Source of the DNA: a virus
Length of the DNA stretch: 32,121 nucleotides
Strand: one strand, 5' to 3'
Virus record (IMG/VR): IMGVR_UViG_3300022200_001565
Location: 1 to 32,121 of that record
The position numbers were made by a program, and so were the translations under genes. The number at the start of each line of letters is the position of its first letter. The stretch's first letter is position 1. The notes beneath the pieces are model-generated. The model saw only the letters and a program-made list of their open reading frames with translations. It was not told where the DNA came from and searched no databases. Positions 31,104 to 32,121 of the stretch are shown here, piece by piece.

Positions 31104-31334
31104 TCAGACCTCCATATCTATGATGCTACCCTGTGGCTTTAGCCCAGAGTTAGACGCGCCAAACTTATCATAACTCAACATTAAATCAAGCTGTTGTCTC
31201 TCCAGCGCCTTAGCGAGCTTGTGAGCGCGATTATGCTCTTTCTGCACCTGTTGCTGCGCCTGATGGTTTTCGATGCTCTCACGCGCTCTCTGTGCTTCTA
31301 TGGCAAAAGGAAGATTACCAACAGGATCAAGCAT
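31104..31334 (-). CDS. Soluble helical protein in the lysis block
   Basis: 76 aa from ATG 31334 (MLDPVGNLPFAIEAQRARES), which overlaps the preceding gene by 8 bp; the frame is open to 31367 but those codons lie in the preceding gene. Coiled-coil rich (NHQAQQQVQKEHNRAHKLAK) with a C-terminal polar tail. No transmembrane span. Function unknown. Confidence 0.64.
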   Translation of the reverse strand: MLDPVGNLPFAIEAQRARESIENHQAQQQVQKEHNRAHKLAKALERQQLDLMLSYDKFGASNSGLKPQGSIIDMEV

Positions 31335-31794
31335 TAGCCAACCATACAAATCCAACAAGACCAGCAAACAAAACTAAAAACAGAGTAATGCCAGCAGCCC
31401 ACTCAATAATAGCTTGTTTTATTTCCATGCGGCGAAACTCATGCTCTCGCTTTTGTTTGCGTATTTCGGCTTCTATTCTTAGAAACTCTTGCCAATGAGA
31501 GGGACCAAGTATTGCAGGGTGGCTAATAATCTCTCGCAATTCATCGCGCATTTGCTGCGCTTTCTTTCGAGCTAAGAAAACTTCCATAGCTTGAGCCTGT
31601 GTCCCAGATCCCAGCGCCTTATACCAAGGTGGTTTCTCTGACATCTTTTCAGCCTGATCCAGTTCAGCCATACAGCCAGCCCATTGCTGCAACTGTTGGC
31701 CCATGTCTTGCAGATCGCGCCCAACTTGAACGCCTTTCTTGAGAAAGTTAAATGCGGCTGTAGCTCCCGCGATTGCAGTGACAGGATCTATCAT
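31327..31794 (-). CDS. Tail/lysis-region protein with C-terminal membrane span
   Basis: 155 aa. MIDPVTAIAGATAAFNFLKKG, GRDLQDMGQQLQQWAGCMAELDQA, and an amphipathic helix followed by the C-terminal span ITLFLVLFAGLVGFVWLA (residues about 135-152). This protein type is common in marine phage genomes near lysis genes and sometimes annotated as holin-related. It may anchor to the inner membrane. ATGA overlap with the preceding gene. Confidence 0.75.
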   Translation of the reverse strand: MIDPVTAIAGATAAFNFLKKGVQVGRDLQDMGQQLQQWAGCMAELDQAEKMSEKPPWYKALGSGTQAQAMEVFLARKKAQQMRDELREIISHPAILGPSHWQEFLRIEAEIRKQKREHEFRRMEIKQAIIEWAAGITLFLVLFAGLVGFVWLANA

Positions 31795-31958
31795 GTTTCA
31801 TAGAACCTCGCTGGGCAGATGTAGCTAGGTGGCACTACATAACTTCTATCATACCATTCATAATCAGGACGTTCATGCCCACAATCATAAAGACAAACCT
31901 GATACAGCCCTAGTTGAAAGCTCTGGCCCCAGAGTATGGCGACCAGAGTACACAGCAT
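31791..31958 (-). CDS. Small Cys-rich, probably exported protein
   Basis: 55 aa. Short hydrophobic N-terminus LCTLVAILWG, then a polar stretch with four more Cys/Tyr-rich positions (VCLYDCGHERPDYEWYDRSY, VPPSYICP). The pattern resembles short exported marine-phage proteins; a spanin-like or lipoprotein role is possible but there is no clear lipobox. The ATG overlaps the TGA of the preceding gene (TGATG), and its own TGA overlaps the next ATG (ATGA), which strongly supports it. Confidence 0.65.
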   Translation of the reverse strand: MLCTLVAILWGQSFQLGLYQVCLYDCGHERPDYEWYDRSYVVPPSYICPARFYET

Positions 31959-32121
31959 CAGCCCATCATATTTATGCGTAAGAGTAGAGCAATAATGAAT
32001 GCAGACGCACCAATCAGAATAGCCTCAAGACGCTTTACACGATTGAACAAATCTTTGAATTGAATATTCATCTGCGTTTTAATCGCTATGATTTCTTTTT
32101 CTAATCCATCAATGCGGTCAT
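31958..32121 (-). CDS. Coiled-coil single-span protein, XhlA/holin-like (5' end missing)
   Basis: The last 53 codons of an open frame entering from the right edge: GLEKEIIAIKTQMNIQFKDLFNRVKRLEAI is a heptad-like coiled coil, then a single span LIGASAFIIALLLRI and a short tail NMMG. This is the architecture of XhlA-type small lysis proteins. The start is outside the window; an internal ATG (MNIQFKD) is the only one inside. TGATG overlap with the next gene. Confidence 0.66.
   Translation of the reverse strand, partial: DRIDGLEKEIIAIKTQMNIQFKDLFNRVKRLEAILIGASAFIIALLLRINMMG

Noticed and set aside
1-32121. Exact circular closure of the window, since the left-edge fibre frame would meet a TGA (GCATGA) right at the joined ends
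   Set aside because: The fibre type usually continues well beyond the ARCQRYYYKT block, and the right-edge coiled-coil gene would lose its start. The stop at the join is probably chance.

Overview
The window is most of the genome of a tailed phage with a T7-type (podovirus) virion. It is moderately AT-rich by eye, has tightly overlapping genes, and its protein types resemble those of uncultured marine podoviruses. The host is probably a marine bacterium. An alphaproteobacterium is a guess from gene types only. Both ends cut through genes, so the sequence is incomplete. I see no integrase, DNA polymerase, primase, helicase, RNA polymerase, tRNA or CRISPR array.

Layout. (1) About 1-21730, minus strand: the late or virion block. 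Read 5' to 3' on that strand (right to left) it runs: a cluster of tiny basic proteins, large terminase, a T7 gp7.3-like peptide, portal, a small protein, scaffold, a gp13/GNAT-like protein, major capsid protein, a small capsid-adjacent protein, tail tubular A, tail tubular B, three internal virion (ejected) proteins of gp14, gp15 and gp16 type, a tail fibre with an S74 self-cleaving chaperone, and a second fibre truncated by the left end. (2) 21876-22250, minus: small terminase. (3) About 22251-22963: a roughly 700 bp region with no convincing gene, full of inverted repeats, lying between the divergent blocks. (4) 22964-29970, plus: the early block. It holds small regulators (two overlapping HTH proteins, two zinc-ribbon peptides), a DUF932 protein, a ParB/sulfiredoxin-like DGQHR protein, and a recombination set (Hjc-like resolvase, YqaJ exonuclease, Rad52/ERF-like annealing protein, SSB-like protein). 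(5) 29996-32121, minus: the lysis block with M15 peptidase endolysin, three-TM holin and several small membrane proteins, truncated at the right end.

How it fits together. Terminase, portal, scaffold and capsid build and fill the head. The tubular proteins and fibres form the short tail. The ejected proteins, one carrying an HEIMH zinc-protease motif, would make the DNA conduit. The early block supplies recombination and regulation, and replication would rely on host enzymes unless the missing segment encodes a polymerase. A fibre gene runs off the left end and lysis genes run in from the right end on the same strand, so the two ends are probably near neighbours on a circular or permuted map.

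The most notable non-coding signal is an identical 11-mer, TTTGTGCGTTG, present five times, always on the late (minus) strand. Three copies sit at transcription-unit boundaries, two of them with a -10-like TATAGG/AATAGG at the same distance. It is a candidate late promoter or activator site. Other notable signals are a near-perfect 18-bp-arm hairpin inside a small early gene, strong over-representation of GCGCGC, and an invariant AGGAGAAC ribosome-binding site on seven early genes.
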